A stretch of 64,000 nt of DNA from Leptonema illini DSM 21528 (GCF_000243335.1 NZ_JH597773.1:1137989-1201988), one strand, 5' to 3'; counted from the stretch's first letter, positions 16,804-25,540 are shown. Notes: a model not told the origin generated them from the sequence alone. Translations and numbers: made by a program.

Positions 16804-18462
16804 ATGAGAACGGCATGGCTTTCCATCATCGCCCTGCTCACTCAATCCTGCTTGCAATCGATTGAGGAGGTTGATGTTGATCCGATGGCTCTTCTGCAGG
16901 GGCTGTTCTCGAATCCCGCGTCTGCGACGACTGCATCGGGCTTTGCCGTCGGAGGTCAGATCTACGGCGACATACCGACCGGACTGCAACTTGATTTCTC
17001 GGGAACGGATTGCGGGGCGCCGCAGACGATCTCACCGTCGACTACAGGCTCATACCAGTTTAACGGCGTGCCCGATGGATGTACGGCGGCCGATGTGCTC
17101 ATCTCACTCCAACCGACCGCAAGTTACTGCTCTATTTACAACAATACCGGGCGAGCCGTTTCGGGGGCGAGCATCAGCGATATCGATCTGTACTGCTTCG
17201 CCGTAGAGATGCCGGCCGGGCCGCTCATCGTTTACGAGAATGCTCCCGTCACCATCGACATCCGTCTGAGTGCAAGCCCCGGGCTCAATCCCGTTACCGT
17301 CAGTTTTGCCAGTTCAAACGTCGGCATCACGACGACGGCCTCGCTTATTTTTACCGCAGCGAACTACGGCACATACCAGCAGATAACGATCAACAATCCG
17401 GCCGATGCGAATCTTCTGGCCGAAAGCGCTACGATCACATCATCCGTCGCGGCGCATAACCTTACCGATGTGGACGTGAATTCTTTTGATACGACCGGAG
17501 GCTCGACGGCCCGATTTCTTTTCGTAACGTCGGGAACACATAACGGCAATTTCGCCGGCGACGGAGCGCTGACGGGATCTAACTGGATGCAGAAGGCGGA
17601 TTGGTATTGCTCGCTTCCCGCGAACCGTCCTGCTTCGCTGACCGGGCCCGAGAACTACAGGGCGGTGCTCACAGACGGCTTGCTGCGCGTATCTCAGGTC
17701 GGCTCTCAACTCGCATGGCCCGTAAGAGACAGCGTCGCCTATTACGGGCACGATGGCACTCCTTTTGCAACCGCCAACACGGATAACGTCTTCACTTTTC
17801 CAGTCTCGAACCCAATCCCGGGCGGAGGGAACTACTGGACAGGCATAAATACAGTGGCGACATGGAATTCCACCGATAACTGCAACAGCTGGGCCAGCGG
17901 GTCCATCGCCTTCAACGGCTCCTACGGCATCGGAACGTTCACGAATAGCTCCCTGATCAACCAGGGCTCGCAGTCCTGCGATCAATTGAAAAGTCTACTC
18001 TGCGCCCAGGATTTGCGCGACAGCGGAGATGGAACGATCTCGTCGGCGCATCAGAACCTTCTCTGGCAAAAGTGCGAAAGCGGGCAGACCTGGAGCGGAT
18101 CATGCACCGGAGCGGTATCCTTCTACGCGTACTGTAGTTCGGCTAACGATACCTGCAACGGCGGCTCCACGCCGGGCTCGCTCGACGGGTTCGGAGCAAG
18201 CCCCGCTTACAACTACTGCAACTCTCTTGGTCTTGCCGGACGAAGCTGGCGCGTTCCGACGCGTGCGGAGCTTCAGGAACTCTTCCGGGCCACGCGTCAG
18301 GATTCATCGCTGCTTCCAGGCCTTGTGACAGTGCAGTATTATCTGAGTACGGAATCGCATTCGATCGATCGAGCGTATGCCATTCTCTTTTCGGGCGGCA
18401 CAGAAGGGAATCTGATGAAAAATTCCACGTTTCGCATCCGCTGCGTTTCAGACGGAATGTAG
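16804..18462 (+). CDS. Surface lipoprotein with DUF1554-like and Lcl_C (DUF1566) domains, copy 2
   Basis: 552 aa, same architecture and order as the upstream copy. Lipobox LTQSC near aa 16-20; FAVGGQIYGDIPTGLQLDFS; Calx-beta-like IRLSASPGLNPVTVSF; DUF1554-like block FLFVTSGTHNGNF and NYRAVLTDGLLRVSQ; C-terminal WRVPTRAELQELFRATR ending RCVSDGM. The two proteins align along their full length, so they arose by tandem duplication and have diverged considerably. Copy 2 has its own upstream region (TTGCAT near 16770) behind a terminator, so independent regulation is likely. Confidence 0.85.
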   Translation: MRTAWLSIIALLTQSCLQSIEEVDVDPMALLQGLFSNPASATTASGFAVGGQIYGDIPTGLQLDFSGTDCGAPQTISPSTTGSYQFNGVPDGCTAADVLISLQPTASYCSIYNNTGRAVSGASISDIDLYCFAVEMPAGPLIVYENAPVTIDIRLSASPGLNPVTVSFASSNVGITTTASLIFTAANYGTYQQITINNPADANLLAESATITSSVAAHNLTDVDVNSFDTTGGSTARFLFVTSGTHNGNFAGDGALTGSNWMQKADWYCSLPANRPASLTGPENYRAVLTDGLLRVSQVGSQLAWPVRDSVAYYGHDGTPFATANTDNVFTFPVSNPIPGGGNYWTGINTVATWNSTDNCNSWASGSIAFNGSYGIGTFTNSSLINQGSQSCDQLKSLLCAQDLRDSGDGTISSAHQNLLWQKCESGQTWSGSCTGAVSFYAYCSSANDTCNGGSTPGSLDGFGASPAYNYCNSLGLAGRSWRVPTRAELQELFRATRQDSSLLPGLVTVQYYLSTESHSIDRAYAILFSGGTEGNLMKNSTFRIRCVSDGM

Positions 18463-18540
18463 TTTCGGCCGGAATTACGGTCGATGCTTCAGGCTGCAGG
18501 GTCTTCTTGCAGGCCCTTACTCTTAATCCTTGTCCCAGTC

Positions 18541-19470
18541 TTACATCGGCTCGGCGTTGCGGATGGCCTCTTCGATCTCTTTAAGCTGCGTCGAGATGCG
18601 GGCGTCGATCGAACCGACGTCCGTTTCGATGATACAGCCGCCGCGGTCGACGCGAGAGTCTTCGTAGATGTTGACCTTGCGCAGCGATTCCATCATCTTG
18701 ATCAGCTCATCTTTATGAGCCGTCGTCAATTCGAGGTCGGCGAAGTTCACGCGGATATTAACGCGATCGCGATCCTTAATACGACGCAGAGCTTCGCGGA
18801 TGTTATTGAGAACGACCTCTTTACGTTCGACGACCTCGTCTTTGATCACCTTGCGGGCGACCATGAGAATCATATCGACCATCTGTTTTTCTGAGGCGGC
18901 GATGATCTCTTCGCGAACGTCGATGGCCTGACCGACGATCATACCGAGTCGGTCGATGAGGCGGCGCACCTCGCTCTGCCCTTTCTTGAAGCCGACCTCG
19001 CGACCGGCATCATACCCTTTCTGGTAGGCCTCGTGTTCGATCTCGGCGACGCGCATCTCGGCCTCTTTGACCATGCGCTCCACTTCCATCTTCGAGCGTT
19101 CGATGATCTGCTCGGCGTCCTGGCGGGCCTTTTCCAGATCCTTCTTCGCCCGCTCATGGGCGTCCTGATTTAACTGAAAGGCTACGGTTTTGCCCTGCTC
19201 CTCGATGGTACGGGCCTTTTCATGCGCCTCTTCAAGCGTCCGTCGGATCTCTTCTTCGGTTTCTTTGCGGTAGCGCTCGAGCTCGGCCTCGATCTCTTCG
19301 ATGGTGGGGCCGTGATACTGTTCGACGACATTTCCTTCGGAGTCGATCTCGTATTCATCCACCTCTTCGATGCCCTGAAACTTCTTATAGCGGTCGGGGA
19401 TCTGCAGGGTCATCTTTTCCTGCACACGGGAGATGTGACCGGGCTTGAATACGAGTCGATTTGTGGCCAT
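18541..19470 (-). CDS. fliH: Flagellar assembly protein FliH
   Basis: 309 aa. A long acidic coiled-coil region (~aa 55-165; EEIEAELERYRKETEEEIRR, AYQKGYDAGREVGFKKGQSE) leads into the conserved FliH/T3SS-stator domain (~aa 170-300; EEIIAASEKQMVDMILMVAR, VVLNNIREALRRI, VDRGGCIIETDVGSIDARI). FliH binds the FliI ATPase and delivers export substrates to the flagellar gate. No other flagellar gene is adjacent, so the gene is separated from the usual fliF-fliG-fliH-fliI block. Confidence 0.92.
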   Translation of the reverse strand: MATNRLVFKPGHISRVQEKMTLQIPDRYKKFQGIEEVDEYEIDSEGNVVEQYHGPTIEEIEAELERYRKETEEEIRRTLEEAHEKARTIEEQGKTVAFQLNQDAHERAKKDLEKARQDAEQIIERSKMEVERMVKEAEMRVAEIEHEAYQKGYDAGREVGFKKGQSEVRRLIDRLGMIVGQAIDVREEIIAASEKQMVDMILMVARKVIKDEVVERKEVVLNNIREALRRIKDRDRVNIRVNFADLELTTAHKDELIKMMESLRKVNIYEDSRVDRGGCIIETDVGSIDARISTQLKEIEEAIRNAEPM

Positions 19471-19652
19471 ATCGTTATTGATTATCGGCAGATCGGCGAA
19501 TCAGGGTCAATCAAATTCGGGTAATCATGTAAAGACGACAGAAAGCAGCGCCGCTCGGGCGAAGGGTATGCCTGCGGGCCACAGGTTCTTCTTTTTTTCC
19601 TTTTCAGGCGCAGCTGGCAAAAAAAAGCTCTCCAGAGTCCGATGTATTAGCT

Positions 19653-20171
19653 ATGATTCTGTCCGGTAAAGAAATAGAGAGACGTCTTGGCAGCGATATC
19701 CTGATCGACCCCTACGATCCGGAGTGCCTGAACCCGAACTCGTATAACCTGCGCTTGAACGACGAGATGCTCGTTTATCGCAATCACGAGCTCGATATGA
19801 AAGTGCCAAACGACACCGAGCAACTGCGAATCCCCCCGGAAGGGCTGTTGCTCCAGCCCGGCAGACTGTATCTGGGAAGAACGGTGGAGTATACGGAAAC
19901 CCGCAATCTGGTTCCGATGCTTGAAGGCCGCTCTTCGATCGGCCGCCTTGGTCTTTTCGTGCACGTAACTGCCGGTTTCGGCGATGTCGGGTTCTGCGGC
20001 TACTGGACGCTTGAGATCTCATGCATCCAGCCCGTTCGCATATATCCTTTCATTGAGATCTGTCAGATCTTCTATCATACGATCGAAGGCGAGTTCGTAG
20101 AATACCGCAGCGGCAAATACCAGAAGAACACGGGGATTCAGCCAAGTCTGATCTACAGGGAGTTCCAATGA
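19653..20171 (+). CDS. dcd: dCTP deaminase
   Basis: 172 aa. MILSGKEIERRL start, NPNSYNLRLNDE, then the catalytic/nucleotide block EGRSSIGRLGLFVHVTAGFG followed by DVGFCGYWTLE with the catalytic Glu. Converts dCTP to dUTP for thymidylate synthesis; bifunctional variants also hydrolyse dUTP, which cannot be decided here. Its stop overlaps the next gene by 4 bp (ATGA). Confidence 0.95.
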   Translation: MILSGKEIERRLGSDILIDPYDPECLNPNSYNLRLNDEMLVYRNHELDMKVPNDTEQLRIPPEGLLLQPGRLYLGRTVEYTETRNLVPMLEGRSSIGRLGLFVHVTAGFGDVGFCGYWTLEISCIQPVRIYPFIEICQIFYHTIEGEFVEYRSGKYQKNTGIQPSLIYREFQ

Positions 20172-20578
20172 CACGCCGCATCTATAAATCTCGCTTTGCC
20201 TTCTACATTTTCTGGATCGCACTGCCTTTCTTACTCGGCGGGCTTTTGCTTGCCTTTTATCCGGGCCCGGTTCTGCCGTATCTGGCGCCGGGCAATAGCG
20301 GAGAGTTCTCGGGTGCGCTGCGCCTGGCCACGCGCATCAGTGGAACGCTCTTTCTTTACACCGGCCTGACGATGCTTTTCATGCGCCGCGAGCCCGATCG
20401 CAACCGGGAGCTGGCCTTCTGGCAGTCGATCTTCTGTGTCGGGCTGGCGGGGCTTTTTGGCAGCTCTCCCTGGCTTTTTGGCATGAGCTACTGGGCTCTA
20501 CCGATCGCTTTTTATCTGCTCGTTTCGGGCCTTTTCCTTTTCACTTTCGCGTCCCGGAACCTACTTGTACGAGAATGA
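20168..20578 (+). CDS. Small four-helix membrane protein, unknown
   Basis: 136 aa with about four hydrophobic segments (~aa 12-32, 55-70, 85-100, 108-128; FYIFWIALPFLLGGLLLAFY, WALPIAFYLLVSGLFLFTF). No recognised family motif. It overlaps dcd upstream and cysE downstream by 4 bp each, so it is translated from the same message; a role linked to either enzyme is not evident. Confidence 0.7.
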   Translation: MTRRIYKSRFAFYIFWIALPFLLGGLLLAFYPGPVLPYLAPGNSGEFSGALRLATRISGTLFLYTGLTMLFMRREPDRNRELAFWQSIFCVGLAGLFGSSPWLFGMSYWALPIAFYLLVSGLFLFTFASRNLLVRE

Positions 20579-21207
20579 GCCTTGCCATTGTTGATGATAT
20601 AAAGGCGGTGCGGCGGAACGACCCCGCTGCCCGCGGCCTTGAGATTTTGCTTTATCCGACGCTGCATGCGATGCTCTTTCATCGCTTCATCTGCCATCCG
20701 CTTTACCGAATCCACTTCTTCTTTCTGGCACGCTTCTTTTCGCAACTCAGCCGCTTTTTCACGGGGCTTGAGATCCATCCCGGAGCGAAGATCGGAGCGG
20801 GCTTTTTCTGCGATCACGGCATGGGCGTTGTGATCGGCGAAACGGCCGAGATCGGCAAAAACTGCGTGATGTTTCATGGCGTGACGCTGGGCGGCACCGG
20901 AAAGCATAACCGCAAACGGCATCCGACCGTCGGCGATGATTGCTTCATCGGAACGCACAGCACGCTACTCGGGCCCATCCGCATCGGCAACGGCGTGAAA
21001 ATCGGAGCGGAAAGCGTTATCGTCAACAGAGACGTGCCCGATCAGTGCACCGTTGTGGGCGCACCTGCGATGATCGTAAAGCGCGGGCCGCGCAAGGTTC
21101 ACCCGCCTGAGCCGCTCCCTTTTTCTGGCTACCGCCTCGAAGAGGTAAAGCAGGAACTCGGCGGAGGGCTCGATCTGGGCTACGTCTCAGACGGCGGCGG
21201 CATCTGA
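20575..21207 (+). CDS. cysE: Serine O-acetyltransferase
   Basis: 210 aa. Left-handed beta-helix hexapeptide repeats (ITEGxxIG pattern: EIHPGAKIGAGFF, GMGVVIGETAEIG, NCVMFHGVTLGGTGKHNRKR) and the C-terminal VVGAPAMIVK. The short N-terminal helical domain marks the EpsC-like short form. Makes O-acetylserine from serine and acetyl-CoA for cysteine synthesis. Start ATG 20575 overlaps the upstream stop. Confidence 0.93.
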   Translation: MSLAIVDDIKAVRRNDPAARGLEILLYPTLHAMLFHRFICHPLYRIHFFFLARFFSQLSRFFTGLEIHPGAKIGAGFFCDHGMGVVIGETAEIGKNCVMFHGVTLGGTGKHNRKRHPTVGDDCFIGTHSTLLGPIRIGNGVKIGAESVIVNRDVPDQCTVVGAPAMIVKRGPRKVHPPEPLPFSGYRLEEVKQELGGGLDLGYVSDGGGI

Positions 21208-21219
21208 CCTGAATTCCAC

Positions 21220-21247
21220 TTGACCGTCCCTTTCTTTTCGTTAAATT
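21220..21247 (+). promoter_or_regulatory. Candidate promoter for the 21254 gene (possibly leaderless)
   Basis: TTGACC at 21220-21225, 16-bp spacer, TAAATT at 21242-21247. The expected transcription start falls within a base or two of ATG 21254, and there is no Shine-Dalgarno sequence. Inference from position only. Confidence 0.4.
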
Positions 21248-21253
21248 CACCCC

Positions 21254-21958
21254 ATGCAGCCATTTGTCCGGGGGAATCAGAATGCTCCAAGCGGAGTTCT
21301 GGTCGCCTTCGCCGAGGTCCGCGGGAGGAATCCCATTGACCCGGAAGGCAAGATCCTGGCCGTTCATATCTCTGTGAGCGCCCTCTCTGCCCATATGAGC
21401 CATTATCCCGTTGTCGTTTTTCCGCCCACGTCGTTTCGCGACCGCACGCATCTGGATCGCGTCCTTGACTTCATGGATAATGTCGACGTCATCGAGCTTG
21501 ATCCGTTTCAGCTGCCCGATGACACCGAAGAAGAAGACTATTTTCAGGTGCGCATGGACGAGCTGAATCGCATCGTGCAGGACTATGTCGATCTCTTCCA
21601 GAAGCGATATATTGCGATGGCGCAGGAGCAGGGAATCGAGTTTCTCAACTTTGATCTCGATATGGACCTTCCCGAAGAGGACGATCGACCGCTTGATCTG
21701 CGTTCGAGCCTCAACCAGCTTGAGAATCTGCTGCAGAAAAAGGCCGATATCGACCAGTATAAGTCCGTCATCCGCTATATTCGCTCTCATCATCCGGAGC
21801 TTGATGTCTGGAATTTCGAGCAGCTTGTACGTAGCTCCAAACATGAGATCGCAGAGCTGTATATTAAGAAGTTCCGGGCCATCGCCGAAGAGCGTTACGA
21901 AGCGGCCGCCTTTTATCAGAATCGCATTCTCGACGCCGAGCCCGGTCGCAACGCATGA
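21254..21958 (+). CDS. Unknown protein with C-terminal UVR-like motif
   Basis: 234 aa, soluble. The middle is acidic (QLPDDTEEEDYFQ, DLPEEDDRPLDLRSS). The last ~35 residues (HEIAELYIKKFRAIAEERYE, then AAAFYQNRI) fit the UVR helical hairpin found in UvrB, UvrC and McsA-type proteins, where it mediates protein contacts. The rest is not recognised. Its stop overlaps the start of the next gene, so the two are translationally coupled. Confidence 0.7.
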   Translation: MQPFVRGNQNAPSGVLVAFAEVRGRNPIDPEGKILAVHISVSALSAHMSHYPVVVFPPTSFRDRTHLDRVLDFMDNVDVIELDPFQLPDDTEEEDYFQVRMDELNRIVQDYVDLFQKRYIAMAQEQGIEFLNFDLDMDLPEEDDRPLDLRSSLNQLENLLQKKADIDQYKSVIRYIRSHHPELDVWNFEQLVRSSKHEIAELYIKKFRAIAEERYEAAAFYQNRILDAEPGRNA

Positions 21959-23397
21959 TGCCCGGAGGGGCGAGCCGCGAAGGGACAGAGCGCTACTTTG
22001 AACGGCTGAAACGCAGCTTTCCGAACTACCACGATACATCCTGGTTCCTGACGCCGGCTCTTCTGCCGTTTCGCGTATCTCGCATCGGCATAGGAACTTA
22101 CAGGGCCCACCGCGATCGTACGGAACATCATGAAGCGTTACGCGAGGCCTTTATCTCGGGCATCAACATCGTCGATACCGCCGCGAATCATTCAGATGGA
22201 GCGGCCGAGGTGCTTGTCGGCAATGTGATACGCGATCTTATCGAATCGAAGCGATTGTTTCGCGACGAAGTCGTCGTCGTCGAGCGAGCCGGCTTCATAG
22301 AGGATTCTGCGCTACAGCTTCTTCGCGGCCGTATGCCTGCCGATACGGTTGCCCTTTCGCCGACGCTTGCCCATTGCATTCATCCCGATTTTCTCTCGAT
22401 GCAAATCGAATGGTCGCTACAGAGGCTCGGCCTTCAGACCATTGATCTCTTTCTACTCCAGAATCCTGAGATACAGCGCGACTCAGAAAAGGATGGTAGT
22501 TTCTTCGATCGGATTCAGAAATCCCTCGCCCGTCTCGAAGAAGAACGCAGCCGCGGTCGCATTCAGTTTTATGGCATCAGCTCGAATCTGCTCCCATCTG
22601 CCGAAGGCATAGCGATGCTGGAGCGTATTCTGAAATTCGCTCCGCCGGGTTTTCGCGCCATACAGCTGCCGGCCAATCTGCTTGAAACGGGGTACCGCCC
22701 GGTGGCAGCTCTTGCGCGTAAGAAGGGAATCTTTACGATGGGTTGTCGTCCCTTAAATAGCTTGCATGACGGTCGCGTGGTTCGCCTGGCCCGGCTGATC
22801 GATCCACCTCCTCACGGAGAAGAAAATCCCGAAGCCCGGCAGATGCGTATCGAAGATGAGCTGCTCTCCCTTGAAGAGCGCATGCTACGGATCATCAATG
22901 AAAAAGAGCATCGACTGACGTTCGATGCAAGAGTTCCGTCCGTTTACCGCACCCTGCTGCATTACCGCCAGAAGATCAACGACCTCGAAACCATTCTGCC
23001 GATGATCGACGCCCTTGCCGTTCCTTTTCAGCGCACCGTCTCATCGTTGAAGGCAGGGCTGGAACGCAGTTCTGACGCAGAAACAGGTCGGCTGCTTTTT
23101 GAACGGTATATGCGGCTTGTGCATACGGCGCTTGGTTTCCTGCTTCCTTATGCCACTTACAAAAATCATCTTGCTTTAGAAAGACTCGAACAGTCGCTTC
23201 AGGAGGCCACACACACCGAGCTTCCTCTTGCAGGGCTGGCCGTTCAGGCTGCTCTTGCCGACGGTATGGATATTGTCTTTGTGGGGATGCGTCGGGCCCG
23301 CGCTGTGCGACAGATGTGCGATCTTTTCAGCCTGAATGCCTTCCAGAAAATTCCCGAAATCCAGGAAAGTTTGTTGCCCGAAGCATTCGGTGAGTAG
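21955..23397 (+). CDS. Aldo/keto reductase-like protein with altered catalytic residues
   Basis: 480 aa. Residues ~35-290 follow the AKR TIM barrel: RIGIGTYRAHRDRTEHHEAL, NIVDTAANHSDGAAEVLVG, SLQRLGLQTIDLFLLQNPE, RGRIQFYGISSN. The usual tetrad (Asp, Tyr, Lys, His) is largely missing: DTAxxYG reads DTAANHS, the Lys strand reads VVVVERAG, and LLHNP reads LLQNP. A ~190-aa helical C-terminal extension follows. The family reduces carbonyls with NADPH; this copy may be non-catalytic or altered in chemistry. Coupled to the upstream UVR-like gene. Confidence 0.75.
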   Translation: MMPGGASREGTERYFERLKRSFPNYHDTSWFLTPALLPFRVSRIGIGTYRAHRDRTEHHEALREAFISGINIVDTAANHSDGAAEVLVGNVIRDLIESKRLFRDEVVVVERAGFIEDSALQLLRGRMPADTVALSPTLAHCIHPDFLSMQIEWSLQRLGLQTIDLFLLQNPEIQRDSEKDGSFFDRIQKSLARLEEERSRGRIQFYGISSNLLPSAEGIAMLERILKFAPPGFRAIQLPANLLETGYRPVAALARKKGIFTMGCRPLNSLHDGRVVRLARLIDPPPHGEENPEARQMRIEDELLSLEERMLRIINEKEHRLTFDARVPSVYRTLLHYRQKINDLETILPMIDALAVPFQRTVSSLKAGLERSSDAETGRLLFERYMRLVHTALGFLLPYATYKNHLALERLEQSLQEATHTELPLAGLAVQAALADGMDIVFVGMRRARAVRQMCDLFSLNAFQKIPEIQESLLPEAFGE

Positions 23398-23406
23398 AAT
23401 TCAGAC

Positions 23407-23628
23407 ATGTTCACCGAGCAGGACAAAAAGCTCCTCGAAACCTACAACGCAGCCCTCTCTCTTTACAAGCAGAGAAAGTGGGATGATGCCATTACCGGCT
23501 TCAAGAAAGCGCTGGAAATCCACCCGGATGACGGCCCGTCAAAGCTCTACCTCGAACGATCCGAGGCCTACAAGGCAAATCCGCCCGGCGACGACTGGGA
23601 TGGGGTTTTTGTCATGAAGACGAAGTAA
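23407..23628 (+). CDS. Orphan TPR-like tail of class III cyclase type
   Basis: 73 aa. It is a single TPR-like helix pair (YNAALSLYKQRKWDDAITGF, KKALEIHPDDGPSKLYLERS) followed by PPGDDWDGVFVMKTK. This arrangement, including PDDGPS, Y-x-x-R and DWDGV, is what normally ends many class III nucleotide cyclases. The cyclase at 55312-57486 ends with a related tail. No cyclase domain is present upstream, so this is a free-standing tail or a relic of one. Confidence 0.65.
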   Translation: MFTEQDKKLLETYNAALSLYKQRKWDDAITGFKKALEIHPDDGPSKLYLERSEAYKANPPGDDWDGVFVMKTK

Positions 23629-23710
23629 GGCCGAACCTCTCGCCGGGTTTTCCGGACGATCGTAAAAAACCTTGCTCCGTTACCGCGCTGAAAAAACCTG
23701 TGGCTGACCT

Positions 23711-24100
23711 ATGGCAAAGAAACCCTTAGCCCCCCTTATCACCGAAGAAGGATCGGTGGCCACGATCTTCGAAAAAGGAACCCATTTCCAGGGCATCCTC
23801 GAATTCGAAAGACCGCTACAGATCAACGGAGAGTTCGAGGGCGAAATCCGTTCCAGCGGAGTTCTCGTCATCGGCGAGGGAGCCCGGGTGAAGGCCAACA
23901 TCCGCTGTAGCACCGTCATCGTCGGCGGCACGGTCATCGGTAACATCGAGGCTCTCAAGCGCATAGAGATGCTCGGTACGGGCAAGATCGTCGGTAACAT
24001 CCGAACCGCACGCCTTCAGATTGCCGAAGGCGTCGTTTTTGACGGGAATTGCGAGATGATCGATCCTCAGGAGGCGAGCTCTTTAAAGGCCGCTCTGTAG
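23711..24100 (+). CDS. Bactofilin (polymer-forming cytoskeletal protein)
   Basis: 129 aa. The central region (~aa 20-110) is the bactofilin beta-helix: FQGILEFERPLQINGEFEGE, VLVIGEGARVKANI, VIVGGTVIGNIEALKRIEML, KIVGNIRTARLQI. Short polar tails lie on both sides. Bactofilins self-assemble into membrane-associated filaments; in helical bacteria they contribute to cell curvature. The 3' end overlaps the convergent glycosyltransferase gene by 34 bp. Confidence 0.93.
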   Translation: MAKKPLAPLITEEGSVATIFEKGTHFQGILEFERPLQINGEFEGEIRSSGVLVIGEGARVKANIRCSTVIVGGTVIGNIEALKRIEMLGTGKIVGNIRTARLQIAEGVVFDGNCEMIDPQEASSLKAAL

Positions 24101-25218
24101 ATCTCTGCCGTTTCTTTCCACGACCATGCAGCGACGTCGAAGTCGACGTCTTTCAAAGATCCGCTTCGATGCCTTTCCACCTGTTGCTTCAGAGCAAGGG
24201 CCCAGGCATCGACATCGCCTGCCGGCAGATACCTGGCCTTTTCGCCGGCGATTTCATGAAAGCAATCGAGATCTGAAACGAGCGCCGTTTTGCCGAAGCT
24301 CAATGCCTCAAGAAGCGTGATACCAAAGCCCTCGTATAACGATGGCAGACAGAAGAATGAGGCATCTTCGTAAAGGGCCGTCAGCTGATCGTCTCGCAGT
24401 CCTTCGAGCACAAAGACCGAACCCGTTTCCTGTTGGATCTGATCAAGGCGCGAGAAGAACTCTTTTGACTCCCAGCCGCGACGGCCGGCAAGCACGAGAC
24501 TGTAAGGTTTCTCAGCCTCGCTTCGATGATATTTCAAATAAGCCTCAAGCAGCAGGCCAAAGTTCTTTCGCGGCTCGATCGTCGAAACCGAAAGGATGTA
24601 CGGTCCCTGGATGCTGATAGGCAGAGCGTTTGCGGTTTTCTTCTCGGCTTTGCGGTCGTTCTTGCGGTCACGCAGTCGGCTTTCCACTCCGGGATAACCC
24701 ACCTTCAATCGTGTGGAGTCGACTCCGAAAAACGATTGAATCTCTCGCATCGTCTGACGGGAGTTTGCGATAATGCAATCGGCAACGCGCACGCTGCGGC
24801 GTTGCAGCATCCTCTGTTGAATACGCGCCGCAAGCCGGATCGTGCCGGGAAATCTGTAGCTTACAAAGTCATGAAACGTAAGAACGACGGGAATTCTCGA
24901 CGAAAGAAAGGCCGGAACGGTCTGTTGCGTTCCCCAGTAGATCGCAGGCTTCATGCGATGCAGGATCATCGGCAGTGAACTGTTATACCACAGCCCCGCT
25001 TTTTTCGAAAGAAGGCCGTGCGATTGATTCCAGATTACGTTGGATTGTTTGATAACGCTTTCAAAATCACGGTTCCAGTTATTCGGCGCAAAAAGGTGGA
25101 ACTCGAACTCGCCGTCATCAAGGTGCTCGATGATGCGCGAGATCATTCGCGATACGCCGCTCACCGGATGCGTGAGCGGGCGGGCGTCTACGGCTATGGT
25201 AATCCTGTCAGAGCTCAT
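24067..25218 (-). CDS. Glycosyltransferase, GT4 family
   Basis: 383 aa. GT-B fold with the N-terminal Rossmann domain starting DARPLTHPVSGVSRMISRII. The C-terminal donor-binding domain has ILSVSTIEPRKNFGLLLEAY, LVLAGRRGWESK and the EX7E-like FCLPSLYEGFGITLLEALSF of family GT4. Retaining transfer of a nucleotide-sugar to an unknown acceptor, probably cell-surface polysaccharide or glycolipid. Start ATG 25218 overlaps the hfq stop by 4 bp. Confidence 0.88.
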   Translation of the reverse strand: MSSDRITIAVDARPLTHPVSGVSRMISRIIEHLDDGEFEFHLFAPNNWNRDFESVIKQSNVIWNQSHGLLSKKAGLWYNSSLPMILHRMKPAIYWGTQQTVPAFLSSRIPVVLTFHDFVSYRFPGTIRLAARIQQRMLQRRSVRVADCIIANSRQTMREIQSFFGVDSTRLKVGYPGVESRLRDRKNDRKAEKKTANALPISIQGPYILSVSTIEPRKNFGLLLEAYLKYHRSEAEKPYSLVLAGRRGWESKEFFSRLDQIQQETGSVFVLEGLRDDQLTALYEDASFFCLPSLYEGFGITLLEALSFGKTALVSDLDCFHEIAGEKARYLPAGDVDAWALALKQQVERHRSGSLKDVDFDVAAWSWKETAEIYRAAFKELAS

Positions 25219-25442
25219 CGCTTGCGCGCCGGCGGACGTGACGGCGAAAGTGAAGAAATGGCGTGTTTGTAAATGAGAACCTGTCCCTGTTCGGTTACGA
25301 TAAAGACCGAATGGTTGTCATGGGCGATCACCTTGCCGCGGATCGGCACTCCGCTTTTAAGGAATATCTGGATTGCCATCGAGCGCTTCCTTGCCTTCTC
25401 GATAAGCTGATTCTGTTCGATTGCGCCGTACTGTTTGGGCAT
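25215..25442 (-). CDS. hfq: RNA chaperone Hfq
   Basis: 75 aa, start ATG 25442 behind AAGAGGGAAAC. Sm1 region GVPIRGKVIAHDNHSVFI and Sm2 motif VLIYKHAISSL (the YKHA of Hfq). Hexameric RNA chaperone for small-RNA/mRNA pairing. The C-terminal tail is short and basic (SPSRPPARKR). The proximal-face Lys and His of YKHA are conserved. Confidence 0.92.
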   Translation of the reverse strand: MPKQYGAIEQNQLIEKARKRSMAIQIFLKSGVPIRGKVIAHDNHSVFIVTEQGQVLIYKHAISSLSPSRPPARKR

Positions 25443-25540
25443 GTTTCCCTCTTTTTTTTGTTTTGCAGCCTTCCGGCCGCCGGCAAAGCTCCAGCTTGCC
25501 CGTTCCTGAAAGCACAGGAACTCAATAATAGGATTTCTTA

